From positions 1 through 64,000 of the forward strand of contig JAHDVS010000003.1 in the NCBI GenBank assembly GCA_023382435.1: 64,000 nucleotides of DNA, in the 5' to 3' direction. How positions within the stretch are numbered: the first letter of the stretch is position 1; every line of letters begins with the position of its first letter. This stretch comes from Thermoleophilia bacterium (GTDB lineage: Bacteria > Actinomycetota > Thermoleophilia > Gaiellales > Gaiellaceae). A model generated the notes under the pieces. The model was not told the origin of the DNA. It saw only the letters and a program-made list of their open reading frames with translations, and searched no databases. Positions 52,964 to 61,076 of the stretch are shown here, piece by piece. The position numbers and the translations under genes are program-made.

Positions 52964-54064
52964 CTAGGCCGAGACGAGCGGCAGCGTCTTCGTGATGCCG
53001 ATTCCGGGCTCGCGCGGAATCGCGAGCAGCGCCTCCGCGACGGCCCGGATCGCTTGCGACGCCTCCGCGTCGGGCCGGGACAGCACGACGGGGTCGCCGG
53101 CGTCGGCGGCCTCCCGAAGCGCCGGGTCGAGCGGCACTTTGCCGAGCAGGGGCGCGCCGATCGCTGTCGCGAGCTGGTCGCCTCCGCCCGAGCCGAAGAT
53201 CGCGTCGCCCGTGCCGACGAGGTAGGACATGTTCTCGATCACGCCGAGGAGCCGCATGTTCGTCTTCCGCGCCATCTCCGCGGCCCGGACGGCCACCTCC
53301 TGCGCGGCGCGCTGCGGGGTCGTGACGACGATCACCTCCGCCCTGGGCAGAAGCTGGCCGAGCGAGATCGACACGTCCCCCGTGCCGGGGGGCATGTCCA
53401 CGACGAGCCAGTCGAGCTCACCCCAGTGGACGTCGGAGAGGAACTGCTCGAGAGCGCGGTGCAGCATCGGTCCCCTCCACATGATCGGGGCGTTGTCCTC
53501 GAGGAAGAACCCGATCGACATCACCTTGAGGTCGCCGCGCACCGGCGGGACGATCATGTCGTCCACGGCCACGGGTCGCTGGTCGATGCCGAGCATGCCG
53601 GGGATCGAGTAGCCGTACACGTCGGCGTCGAGCACGCCGACGCGCTGCCCGAGCGCCGACAGCGCTGCGGCGAGGTTCACGGTCAGGGACGACTTTCCGA
53701 CGCCGCCCTTGCCGCTCGCGACAGCCACCACCCGCGTCCGTGCGTCGACCGAGAGGCCCTTCGCCCGCTCGGTCACGCCTCCCCGCAGCCTCGCCGTCAG
53801 GGCGGCCTTCTCCTCGGGGCTCATCACGTCGAATGCGAGCGACACCCGCTCGACCCCGGGAAGCGCCCCGACCTCACGATCGACCTGCTCCTGGAAGCTC
53901 GACCGCAGCGGGCAGCCCGGAACGGTGAGTGCGATCGTCACGGTGACGTCGGGCCCGTCGATCCCGATGTCACGCACCATCTCGAGCTCGACGACGGAGC
54001 CGCGGAGCTCGGGGTCGATCACCCGCTCGAGCGCCTTCAGAACGTCCTCGCGCGTGACACCCAT
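52964..54064 (-). CDS. mrp: Mrp/ApbC-family P-loop Fe-S carrier protein
   Basis: Mrp proteins are ATPases that carry Fe-S clusters. The N-terminal MIP18/DUF59 domain (residues ~5-85) is followed by a deviant Walker A, ASGKGGVGKSSLTVNL, then DADVYGYSIPGMLG and DMPPGTGDVSISL. The C-terminal CxxC of many Mrp proteins is absent (ENMSYLVGTGDAIFGSGGG), as is usual in actinobacterial homologues. 366 aa. ATG 54064 lies 7 nt after TAGCCT. Confidence 0.9.
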   Translation of the reverse strand: MGVTREDVLKALERVIDPELRGSVVELEMVRDIGIDGPDVTVTIALTVPGCPLRSSFQEQVDREVGALPGVERVSLAFDVMSPEEKAALTARLRGGVTERAKGLSVDARTRVVAVASGKGGVGKSSLTVNLAAALSALGQRVGVLDADVYGYSIPGMLGIDQRPVAVDDMIVPPVRGDLKVMSIGFFLEDNAPIMWRGPMLHRALEQFLSDVHWGELDWLVVDMPPGTGDVSISLGQLLPRAEVIVVTTPQRAAQEVAVRAAEMARKTNMRLLGVIENMSYLVGTGDAIFGSGGGDQLATAIGAPLLGKVPLDPALREAADAGDPVVLSRPDAEASQAIRAVAEALLAIPREPGIGITKTLPLVSA

Positions 54065-54077
54065 GCTCCCAAGGCTA
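54065..54077 (-). promoter_or_regulatory. -10 element TAGCCT, 7 nt before mrp
   Basis: TAGCCT (54077-54072), spacer TGGGAGC, ATG 54064. The spacer contains GGGAG, so weak ribosome pairing is possible. Confidence 0.45.
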
Positions 54078-54126
54078 CCGGAGGCAACGGGACGCCCGCG
54101 TCGGCTCGGAGACTCGCCCGCGTTGA

Positions 54127-54148
54127 GCCCGGGAGGCCCCTCCCGGGC
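54127..54148 (-). terminator. Hairpin after the inositol-monophosphatase-like gene
   Basis: GCCCGGGAGG (54127-54136) and CCTCCCGGGC (54139-54148) are exact inverted copies with a 2-nt centre. It lies 8 bp after the stop codon and has no U-tract. Confidence 0.6.
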
Positions 54149-54155
54149 GGTCTCG

Positions 54156-54998
54156 TCAGAGCAGGAGCGCTCTGGCGAGCCTCGCGCAGTCGCCGGGTGT
54201 CCGCCCGGCGACGACGCGCGAGCGGGCGGTAACGTCGAGAGGCGCCTCGTCGAGCGGGCCCGCGTCGGGCAACTCGATCGAGAGGCCGCGCTCGCGCACG
54301 AGCAGCTGCGCTGCGGCGATGTCGACGCTGCGGATCGGGCGCAGCGACACGACGGCGTCCACGCGGCCGGCAGCGAGCTGGCAGAGCGAGAGCGCTAGCG
54401 AGCCCATGATCCGAAGGCGCGGGGCGAGATCGCGGAACGCCTCGACCCGCGCGGCGACGTACTCGGTCAACGTCGCCTCGAGCGAGAGCAGCTCGATCTC
54501 CTCCTTCGGGCCCGCGCAGTCGAGCGGCAGCCCGTCCAGCCACGCCCCTTTCCCCCGCTCCGCGACCCACTCCTCGCCGGACCCGAAGTCGTGGACGTAG
54601 CCGAACACGATGTCGCCCATCGCCGGGCCGGTCGCGACTGCGACCGACAGTGCGAAGAACGGGATCAGCCGCTTCGCGTTGACGCTCCCGTCGATCGGGT
54701 CGACGACGACCCGCCACGCGGGCCTCTCTCCGAAGACGCGCTCGCCGAGCTCTTCGGACACGAGCACGAGGTCGACGCCGGTGGCGTGGAGCGCCTCGAG
54801 GCGCCGCTCCATCGCCCGCTCGGCCGCGATGTCGATCGCGACCGTGTCGTCGCCGCCCTGGCCGCGGCCGGCCGGCTGCTCCCGCTCGGCGCGCGTCGGG
54901 AGCTCGGCGAGCGCGTGATGGATGTCGCCCGCGACCTCGCGGCAGAGGCTCAGCCACGGGCCCCCGGCCCCGGCGGGGACGGTCGGGGCGCCGCTCAC
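54156..54998 (-). CDS. Inositol monophosphatase family phosphatase
   Basis: Mg2+-dependent phosphatases of this family act on inositol phosphates, fructose-1,6-bisphosphate or PAP. The metal site DPIDGSVNAKR and the second motif SVDIAAAQLLVRERG are present; the usual Glu lies in LVSEELGE. GTG 54998 overlaps the DUF1015 stop (GTGA), giving 280 aa. The variant DGSVNAKR (normally DGTxNF) makes the substrate uncertain. Confidence 0.8.
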   Translation of the reverse strand: MSGAPTVPAGAGGPWLSLCREVAGDIHHALAELPTRAEREQPAGRGQGGDDTVAIDIAAERAMERRLEALHATGVDLVLVSEELGERVFGERPAWRVVVDPIDGSVNAKRLIPFFALSVAVATGPAMGDIVFGYVHDFGSGEEWVAERGKGAWLDGLPLDCAGPKEEIELLSLEATLTEYVAARVEAFRDLAPRLRIMGSLALSLCQLAAGRVDAVVSLRPIRSVDIAAAQLLVRERGLSIELPDAGPLDEAPLDVTARSRVVAGRTPGDCARLARALLL

Positions 54999-56125
54999 TC
55001 GTCGAACGGCGAGAAGAGCAGCCCGCTCGCCAGCTTCGGGTAGAAGTACGTCGACTTCTGCGGCATCGTCCGGCCGCTGCGGGCGATCTCCTGGACGTCC
55101 GCCACCGTCGGCGCGCGAACGAGCAGGGCCGCGCCCGCGCGGCCGCTCGCCACCGCCGCCTCCGCGTCGGCGAGGAACGGCGTGAACGCAACCCGCTCGA
55201 GCGCGAGGCGGTCGACGGCGGCGACGTCCAGCCGTTCGACCGGGTCGCCGGCAGCCGGCGCCTCCGCCAGCACGACCCCGCTCGCCGAGACGACCACGAA
55301 CGCCGGATGGTCGCGGCCGAGCGCGTCGAGCCGGGCCAGCCCCTCCCGGGTGCCGCCGAGCACGCTCGTCAGCCGCAGGTCGCCGTTCAGAAGCGGCGGC
55401 TCCCCCTCGACGAGGCGATGGGTCGGAAAGATGGTCAGCCCCTCGTCCTGCGCGCTGACGAGGACCGCGAGCACATGCGATGTCTCCGCGCTGCCCTCCT
55501 CGCGGTGGAAGCGCAGCGCGGCATCGTAGCGATGGTGGCCGTCGGCGATCACGAGCGGAGCCCGCACGGTCGCCACGGCCCCCGCGATCCGGCCGGGGTC
55601 GTCCACCCGCCAGAGGCGGGCGGTCGAGCCGCCGAGGTCGGCCTCGAGGTCGGGTCGGCCGACCGGCGGCGGCGGCGGCGGGCCGTCGTGGAGCGCCAGC
55701 ACGGGCGAGAGCTTCGTCCGCGTCGCGCGCAGGAGCTCGAGCCGCCGCTCCGACTGGGCCGGGAAGATCCGCTCGTGCGGGAGCACGACCCCGGCCTCGT
55801 ACGGCTCGAGCCGCACCCTCGCAACGAGCCCGGCTCGTGTACGGGAGACCCCGTCCGGCCCGACGAACTCCTCCTCGAGCTGCCAGATCGCCGGTAGCGC
55901 CTCGCGGCGTAGCACGCCCGCGGCCGCCCACTCGGTCAGGCGCCGGCCCGCCTCGGCCGCCTCGCGCGGGCGGATCAGGCGGATCACGTTGTACGGGCTC
56001 GCCGCTGCCAGCATGTCGCCGTCCTCTTTCGAGATCACGTCCCAGGGCGGCGCGATCAGACGGTCGAGCGGGCCGGCGACCTCCTGGTCGTAGCGCAGGG
56101 CGCGAAACGGCTGGACGAGGCCCAC
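54995..56125 (-). CDS. DUF1015 family protein
   Basis: The 376-aa protein shows the DUF1015 opening VQPFRALRYDQEVAGPLDRL, then APPWDVISKED, YNVIRLIRP and, later, PHERIFPAQSERRLELLRAT and ADGHHRYDAALRFHRE. The function is unknown. GTG 56125 is chosen because it starts the family block and TAAGCT lies exactly 7 nt upstream; the frame is open further but only as antisense of the HD gene. Translationally coupled to the phosphatase. Confidence 0.82.
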   Translation of the reverse strand: MGLVQPFRALRYDQEVAGPLDRLIAPPWDVISKEDGDMLAAASPYNVIRLIRPREAAEAGRRLTEWAAAGVLRREALPAIWQLEEEFVGPDGVSRTRAGLVARVRLEPYEAGVVLPHERIFPAQSERRLELLRATRTKLSPVLALHDGPPPPPPVGRPDLEADLGGSTARLWRVDDPGRIAGAVATVRAPLVIADGHHRYDAALRFHREEGSAETSHVLAVLVSAQDEGLTIFPTHRLVEGEPPLLNGDLRLTSVLGGTREGLARLDALGRDHPAFVVVSASGVVLAEAPAAGDPVERLDVAAVDRLALERVAFTPFLADAEAAVASGRAGAALLVRAPTVADVQEIARSGRTMPQKSTYFYPKLASGLLFSPFDE

Positions 56126-56138
56126 GCCGGCGAGCTTA
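56126..56138 (-). promoter_or_regulatory. -10 element TAAGCT, 7 nt before the DUF1015 gene
   Basis: TAAGCT (56138-56133), spacer CGCCGGC, GTG 56125. No ribosome site. Confidence 0.45.
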
Positions 56139-56155
56139 CCATCCTCTCCCCGGCC

Positions 56156-56167
56156 TAGACTCCGATC
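56156..56167 (+). promoter_or_regulatory. -10 element TAGACT, 6 nt before the YhaM-like gene
   Basis: TAGACT (56156-56161), spacer CCGATC, GTG 56168. It is 17 bp from the divergent TAAGCT. Confidence 0.45.
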
Positions 56168-57022
56168 GTGAGCGCCGCGACCCCGATCGCCGAGCTGGCC
56201 GCGGACCGCACCGCCGAGGGGGTTTTCGCGGTTGCCCGCAAGGAGCGCCTGCGCACCCGTTCCGGGGCCCCCTACCTCGCGCTCGAGCTCGTCGATCCGA
56301 CCGGCCGGCTCGACGCCCGGGTGTGGGACGACGTCGAGCTGATCGACCGGCGCTTCGAGGAGGGCGACGCGGTGCGCGTGCTCGGGCGCGTCGAGCGCTT
56401 CCGCGACCGCCTCCAGCTGGAGGTGCGGGCGCTCGAGCGCGCGGACGTGGAGGCGGCCACGCTCGTGCCCACCTCCCGCCGGGACCTCGACGAGCTCGAC
56501 GGCTTCCTCGAGTTCCTGGCCTCCGAGATTCACCACGCGGGGCTGCGAACGGTCGTCGACCGCTTTTTCGCGGACGCGGCGCTGCGCGACCGGCTTCGCC
56601 GCCTGCCCGCCACGCCCGCAGGGCACCACGGCTACGCGGGCGGCCTCCTCGAGCACACGGTCAACGTGGCAACGCTCTGCCGCGAGACCGCCAGCGTCCA
56701 CCCCAGACTCCGCTCCGACCTGCTCGCCGCCGCCGCCCTCCTCCACGACGTCGGGCGGACGAGAGAGCTCGACCGCGGCCCCCTCTCCCTGCCGACCCGC
56801 GAAGGCACGCTGCTCGGGCACGTCCACCTCGGACTGCGCCTGATCGAGGAGCGGGCGACCGCACTCGACGTCGACACGCGGGCCGAGCTCCTGCACGCGA
56901 TCGCCGTCCACCACGACCTCCGCGACGCCCGCACCGCCGAGGCGGCTGTCCTGTACCACGCGAACCAGCTCGACGCCGTCGCCGCGACTCGTCCCGTGGA
57001 CGATCCCGGCGAACAGCGTTAG
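56168..57022 (+). CDS. OB-fold plus HD-domain protein, YhaM-like 3'-5' exonuclease
   Basis: YhaM-type enzymes degrade RNA or DNA from the 3' end. An OB-fold (residues ~12-85, YLALELVDPTGRLDARVWDD) is followed by an HD domain with GGLLEHTVNVATLC, LLHDVGRTREL and AIAVHHDLRD. This order and the length of 284 aa match YhaM. GTG start. Convergent with the YchF-like gene, 9 bp apart. Confidence 0.8.
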   Translation: MSAATPIAELAADRTAEGVFAVARKERLRTRSGAPYLALELVDPTGRLDARVWDDVELIDRRFEEGDAVRVLGRVERFRDRLQLEVRALERADVEAATLVPTSRRDLDELDGFLEFLASEIHHAGLRTVVDRFFADAALRDRLRRLPATPAGHHGYAGGLLEHTVNVATLCRETASVHPRLRSDLLAAAALLHDVGRTRELDRGPLSLPTREGTLLGHVHLGLRLIEERATALDVDTRAELLHAIAVHHDLRDARTAEAAVLYHANQLDAVAATRPVDDPGEQR

Positions 57023-57031
57023 CCAGGACGC

Positions 57032-57973
57032 TCAGACGTTGAAGCGGACGTTGAGGACGTCGCCGTCCTCGACCACGTACGTCTTGCCCTCCAGGCGCTG
57101 CAGACCGCGCTTCGCCGCCTCCGCCCGGGAGCCGCACTCGACGAGGTCTCCCCAGCGGATCACCTCGCAGCGGATGAATCCACGCGCGATGTCGGTGTGG
57201 ATCGTCGCGGCGGCGTCGAGGGCGGTCTCGCCACGCGCGAGCGTCCAGGCGCGCGTCTCCTGCTCGCCCGCGGTGAAGAACGAGATCAGGTCGAGCGCGG
57301 CGAACAGGCGGTGGACGACCTCGTCGAGCGCCGATTCCTCCCCGTCGCGAAACGCCGCCGCCTCGTCCGGGTCGAGCTCCGCGAGCTCCGCCTCGAGCTT
57401 CGCGTCGATGCCGCCCGGGCCGTTGACGATCTCGATCAACGGCTTCGTCGTCAGCGGCTCGAGCTCCCCCGGCAGCGGGCCCGGGTACGTGGCGAGCGGC
57501 TGCTCGGCATCGAGCTGGGCCAGCAGACGCTCGAGCTCCGCCGCCTCCGCCCTGAGCCCGGCGTCCCCCGACTTGGCCTGCTTCGCGACCCGCTCGAGCC
57601 GCCGCTCGACGTGCTCGCGGTCTGCCACGAGCAGCTCGAGCCGCAACGTGGCGAGATCGCGCTCGGGGCTCGCGTTCGCGGAGAACCCGTCGACCACGGC
57701 CAGAATCGCGTCGCACTGCCGCAGATTCCCGAGCAGGGCCGCGCCCGTTCCGGACACGTCGACCACCCGAACGGCGGCGGGCGTGACCTTGCGGGCGGAG
57801 ACGACGGCCGCGACTCTCGGCAGCCGCTCGTCGGTGATTGCCGCCATCCCGACATTCGTCCTGCTCCCGCCCGGCGACTGGGCGCCGGGCGACTGGCCGG
57901 CTCGCGTCAGCGCTCGGAAGAGCGTCGTCTTGCCGGAGTTCGGAAGCCCGACGATGCCGACCTCGAGCGCCAC
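57032..57973 (-). CDS. Shortened YchF/OLA1-like GTPase
   Basis: The P-loop GLPNSGKTTLF and the C-terminal TGS-type region (GDLVECGSRAEAAKRGLQRL) place it with YchF, an Obg-family nucleotidase that prefers ATP. It is 313 aa; YchF is usually about 360. The switch region reads VRVVDVSGTGAALLGNLRQC, lacking the GLVKGASKGEGLGNQFL stretch of true YchF, and the NxxE-type base-recognition motif is replaced by EIVNGPG. It is a divergent family member whose activity is unproven. GTG 57973; the 75-aa gene lies directly upstream. Confidence 0.72.
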   Translation of the reverse strand: MALEVGIVGLPNSGKTTLFRALTRAGQSPGAQSPGGSRTNVGMAAITDERLPRVAAVVSARKVTPAAVRVVDVSGTGAALLGNLRQCDAILAVVDGFSANASPERDLATLRLELLVADREHVERRLERVAKQAKSGDAGLRAEAAELERLLAQLDAEQPLATYPGPLPGELEPLTTKPLIEIVNGPGGIDAKLEAELAELDPDEAAAFRDGEESALDEVVHRLFAALDLISFFTAGEQETRAWTLARGETALDAAATIHTDIARGFIRCEVIRWGDLVECGSRAEAAKRGLQRLEGKTYVVEDGDVLNVRFNV

Positions 57974-57979
57974 CGTCAG

Positions 57980-58207
57980 CTAGCGGCCGCCGAAGCCGAT
58001 CTGGCTCTCCCGCGAGAAGCGCTTGAGATAGCGGACGTGGCCAACGACGATCGTGAGACGGCCGTCGCCGTCCTCGAGCTCGACGGCTCCGCCCTCGCCG
58101 GAGAGGAGGTGCCTCTCGACCCGGTCCGCGTCGCCCGGCGACACCTCGGTACGGAGCAGCTGCCCACCCTCGAAGCCGATCTCGATCCGGACCCGCTCGT
58201 CAGCCAC
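57980..58207 (-). CDS. Small hypothetical protein, 75 aa
   Basis: RIEIGFEGGQLLRTEVSPGD opens what looks like an all-beta protein, ending YLKRFSRESQIGFGGR. I do not recognise it. The GTG start overlaps the methylmalonyl-CoA epimerase stop by 8 bp and the YchF-like gene follows in 6 bp, so it belongs to a three-gene operon. Confidence 0.6.
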   Translation of the reverse strand: MADERVRIEIGFEGGQLLRTEVSPGDADRVERHLLSGEGGAVELEDGDGRLTIVVGHVRYLKRFSRESQIGFGGR

Positions 58208-58604
58208 GGCTCACCACCTCGACGAGGACGCCGTGCAGCGACTCGGGGTGCACGAAGGCGACCTCGTGGTCTCCGAGCCCGCGACGCGGTCGGGAGTCGA
58301 TCAGCCGCGCGCCGACGCTCTCGAGCTCGTCGAGGGCGGCGGTCACGTCTTCGACCTGGAGCGCCACGTGGTGCATGCCGGGGCCGCGGGCTGCCAGGAA
58401 GCGGGCGACCCCGGACTCCTGGTCGAGCGGGCAGATCAGCTCGAGCCGGGCATCGCCGGCCCGCAGCATCGCTGCCTCGACGCCCTGCGCCTCGAGCGTC
58501 TCCCTGTTCTCCACGGTCGCACCGAGCAGCCGCTCGTAGACGCCGAGCGCGGCGTCGAGGTCGGGAACGACCATCGCGACGTGATCGATGGCGCGGATCT
58601 CCAT
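58200..58604 (-). CDS. mce: Methylmalonyl-CoA epimerase
   Basis: The 134-aa VOC-fold enzyme interconverts (2R)- and (2S)-methylmalonyl-CoA in propionyl-CoA metabolism. Metal ligands fit AIDHVAMVVPD, GMHHVALQVEDV and VLVEVV, and RLELICPLDQESGVARFLA is typical. ATG 58604 lies 6 nt after TAGGAT. The mutase partner is not in the window. Confidence 0.85.
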   Translation of the reverse strand: MEIRAIDHVAMVVPDLDAALGVYERLLGATVENRETLEAQGVEAAMLRAGDARLELICPLDQESGVARFLAARGPGMHHVALQVEDVTAALDELESVGARLIDSRPRRGLGDHEVAFVHPESLHGVLVEVVSRG

Positions 58605-58616
58605 GCCGCGATCCTA
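58605..58616 (-). promoter_or_regulatory. -10 element TAGGAT, 6 nt before the epimerase gene
   Basis: TAGGAT (58616-58611), spacer CGCGGC, ATG 58604. The ftsH-like stop codon lies 19 bp upstream. Confidence 0.45.
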
Positions 58617-58634
58617 CCGGGCAGCGAGGCGCCG

Positions 58635-60158
58635 CTAGTCGGAGACGGTGATCGCACGCGGGGTGCCGACTGTCTCGGAGGCATCCGATTCACGCTCGAC
58701 GTCGCCGAGGAGCTCGTCGAGCTCGGCGCGACCGAGTGTCTCCTTCTCGAGCAGCGAGACCGCTAGGCGGTCGAGCGCGGCCCGGTGCTTGCCGATCAGG
58801 CGCTTCGCCTCCTCGTACGCGGTGTCGGTGAGTCGCGCCTGCTCGTCGTCGCGAAGCCGCTTCGTCTCCTCCGACAGCGCGTAGTTGTCCGCTCGCATCG
58901 TCCGGGAGGTGATCTCGTCACCCATTCCGAACTCGAAGATCATCGCCCGCGCGATCTCGGTCGCACGCTCGAGATCGTTGGCCGCCCCGTTCGTGATCCG
59001 CCCGAACACGACGTGCTCGGCGGCGCGGCCGGCCAGGAGCACCTCGAGCAGGTCGAACAGCTCCTCCTTCGTGTGCAGGTAGCGGTCCTCCTGGGGGGTG
59101 TTGAGCGTGTAGCCGAGAGCGCGGCCGCGGGAGATGATCGTGACTTTCTGGACGGGCTGCGGCTCACCGACCAGATGCGACATGAGGGCGTGGCCGGCCT
59201 CGTGGTACGCAAGGATCCGCTTCTCCTTCTCCGTCACCACGCGGCGCTGCTGAAGCCCGGCGACGACGCGCTCGAGCGCTGTGTCGAAGTCGATCTGGCA
59301 GATCCGCGCCCGCTCCGCCCGCGCGGCGCAGATCGCGGCCTCGTTGCAGATGTTCGAGAGGTCGGCACCGGTGAGCCCGGACGTCTGCCGGGCGACCGCG
59401 TTCAGGTCGATGTCGTCGGCGAGCGGCTTGCCCCGCGTGTGCACGCCGAGGATCGCCTCGCGGCCGGCTAGATCGGGCGGCGAGACCAGCACCTGGCGAT
59501 CGAACCGGCCGGGGCGCAAAAGCGCCGGGTCGAGATCCTCGAGCCGGTTCGAAGCTCCGATCACCACGACCTGGCCGGCGTCGACGAACCCGTCGAGCTC
59601 GACGAGGAGCTGGTTCAGCGTCTGGTCGTGCTCCCGGTTGAACGCGTGCCCGGAGCGACGCATGCCGACGGCGTCGAGCTCGTCGATGAAGACGATCGCG
59701 GGCTGGTTCTTGCGGGCGGTGGCGAACAGGTTGCGGATGCGGGCGGCGCCGAGGCCGGCGAACATCTCCACGAACGCCGCCGCGCTCTGCGAGTAGAAGC
59801 TCGCGCCGGACGCGTGCGCGACCGCCTTCGCGAGCAGGGTCTTGCCAGTGCCGGGCGGGCCGTACAGGAGGATGCCCTTGGGCACTCGGGCGCCGAGCGC
59901 AGCGAAGCGGCGGGGGTCGAGAAGGAAGTCGACGACCTCCTGGAGCTCGGCGGCTGCCTCGTCAACGCCGCCCACGTCGGACCACGTGATCGAGGACTTC
60001 GACGTCGGCTCCACGACCTTCGGCCGGATCCGGGGCATGAGCTGGATCGTGCGCCAGAGCAGGTAGACGAGCGCGCCGAAGAAGACGAGCGGCAGCCACG
60101 TCAGGATGCCGTTCTGAAACTCGTCGAACCAGCCCGCCAGAAGCACTTCCCCACTCAT
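58635..60158 (-). CDS. FtsH-like AAA+ zinc metalloprotease with a single membrane segment
   Basis: A membrane protease that unfolds and degrades membrane and regulatory proteins. Walker A is GPPGTGKTLLAKA, the pore loop FVEMFAGLGAARIRNLF, Walker B IVFIDELDAVG, second region of homology RPGRFDRQV; the zinc site is HEAGHA with the distant Asp in NGAANDLERA. It is 507 aa, about 100-140 shorter than FtsH, because only one helix (residues ~18-40) is present and the periplasmic domain between two helices is missing. It may be a second, specialised FtsH. No clear promoter at 60159-60293. Confidence 0.85.
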   Translation of the reverse strand: MSGEVLLAGWFDEFQNGILTWLPLVFFGALVYLLWRTIQLMPRIRPKVVEPTSKSSITWSDVGGVDEAAAELQEVVDFLLDPRRFAALGARVPKGILLYGPPGTGKTLLAKAVAHASGASFYSQSAAAFVEMFAGLGAARIRNLFATARKNQPAIVFIDELDAVGMRRSGHAFNREHDQTLNQLLVELDGFVDAGQVVVIGASNRLEDLDPALLRPGRFDRQVLVSPPDLAGREAILGVHTRGKPLADDIDLNAVARQTSGLTGADLSNICNEAAICAARAERARICQIDFDTALERVVAGLQQRRVVTEKEKRILAYHEAGHALMSHLVGEPQPVQKVTIISRGRALGYTLNTPQEDRYLHTKEELFDLLEVLLAGRAAEHVVFGRITNGAANDLERATEIARAMIFEFGMGDEITSRTMRADNYALSEETKRLRDDEQARLTDTAYEEAKRLIGKHRAALDRLAVSLLEKETLGRAELDELLGDVERESDASETVGTPRAITVSD

Positions 60159-60293
60159 CGGCCGCGGGGGAGCGAAGCTGTAGCGCAGCTCGTGCGACCC
60201 CTCATGACGTTCGACCGCGGACCGCTGGCCGGGATCGGCCGCGGCGATCGACGTGGGGGCCGGACCTGTCTCGCAGGTGTGTAGGCAACGGAC

Positions 60294-61076
60294 CTAGCCG
60301 GCGGCCGCCTCGAGCCGCAGGCACTCCTCGAGCGCGGCCTGCGCGACCTCGAGTTGCTCCGGAGTCGGCTCGGCCGTGAGCACGCGGCTCTGGAGCGTCG
60401 CACCGGGCCAGGCCAGAGCGCGGGCGAGCGGGCGGTCGGGATGGCGCAGCGCCCAACCGTACAGCTCCCCGGCCGCCGCGAGCGCTCCGGCTCCAGCCAG
60501 CGCCCGCGCCGCGATGCGACCTCGCGCGGTGCGGGCGACCTTGCCGGCGAGGACGTTCCCGGCCGCCGTCAGCGCGAGCAGCGGCGCCAGCATGTGGGAG
60601 CCGCAGCGCTCGTGCTCGCGCGGCCTCGGCTCGCCGTGCTCGTAGCTCCCGATCGCGATGTGCTCCGCGCCGTGGTAGGCGGCGACGTCGGTTCCCCGGA
60701 GCGCGAAGCTCGTCGGGACGAGCGTCAGGAGCACTGCGATCACCTCCTGGGCGCCCGGCGAGAGCCCGCTCGAGCGCAGGCCGCGGACCACGGCGCTCGT
60801 GCCGGCGAACGCGGCGAGCACGCGTCCCTGAACGAACGGGAGCTCGGCGGCCGGCAGCGCCCGACCGACCTCCGGCAGGAGCGCGAGCACCTCGGCAACC
60901 CGGGCCGGCACGCGCAGGACGGGCGAGCGCACCTCCGAGGCGCGGATCGACTTGCGGCCGGAGGCGAGCTCGAGGCGCCCGTCCGCGTGGCGGATCGCGC
61001 AGGCCCAGTGGCCGGGCCCGTGGACGAGCACGCCGTTCGCGAGCGCCATCCCGCCGAGGCGAACCGGCTCGCTCAC
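60294..61076 (-). CDS. DUF1385 (YqhQ-like) membrane protein
   Basis: LGGMALANGVLVHGPGHWAC opens a DUF1385 domain, and YHGAEHIAIGSYEHGEP with CGSHMLAPLLALT gives its conserved His/Glu/Cys block. Several hydrophobic stretches indicate a membrane protein. The function is unknown. GTG 61076 overlaps the peptidase stop (GTGA), giving 260 aa. The longer open frame upstream is an antisense shadow. Confidence 0.75.
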   Translation of the reverse strand: MSEPVRLGGMALANGVLVHGPGHWACAIRHADGRLELASGRKSIRASEVRSPVLRVPARVAEVLALLPEVGRALPAAELPFVQGRVLAAFAGTSAVVRGLRSSGLSPGAQEVIAVLLTLVPTSFALRGTDVAAYHGAEHIAIGSYEHGEPRPREHERCGSHMLAPLLALTAAGNVLAGKVARTARGRIAARALAGAGALAAAGELYGWALRHPDRPLARALAWPGATLQSRVLTAEPTPEQLEVAQAALEECLRLEAAAG

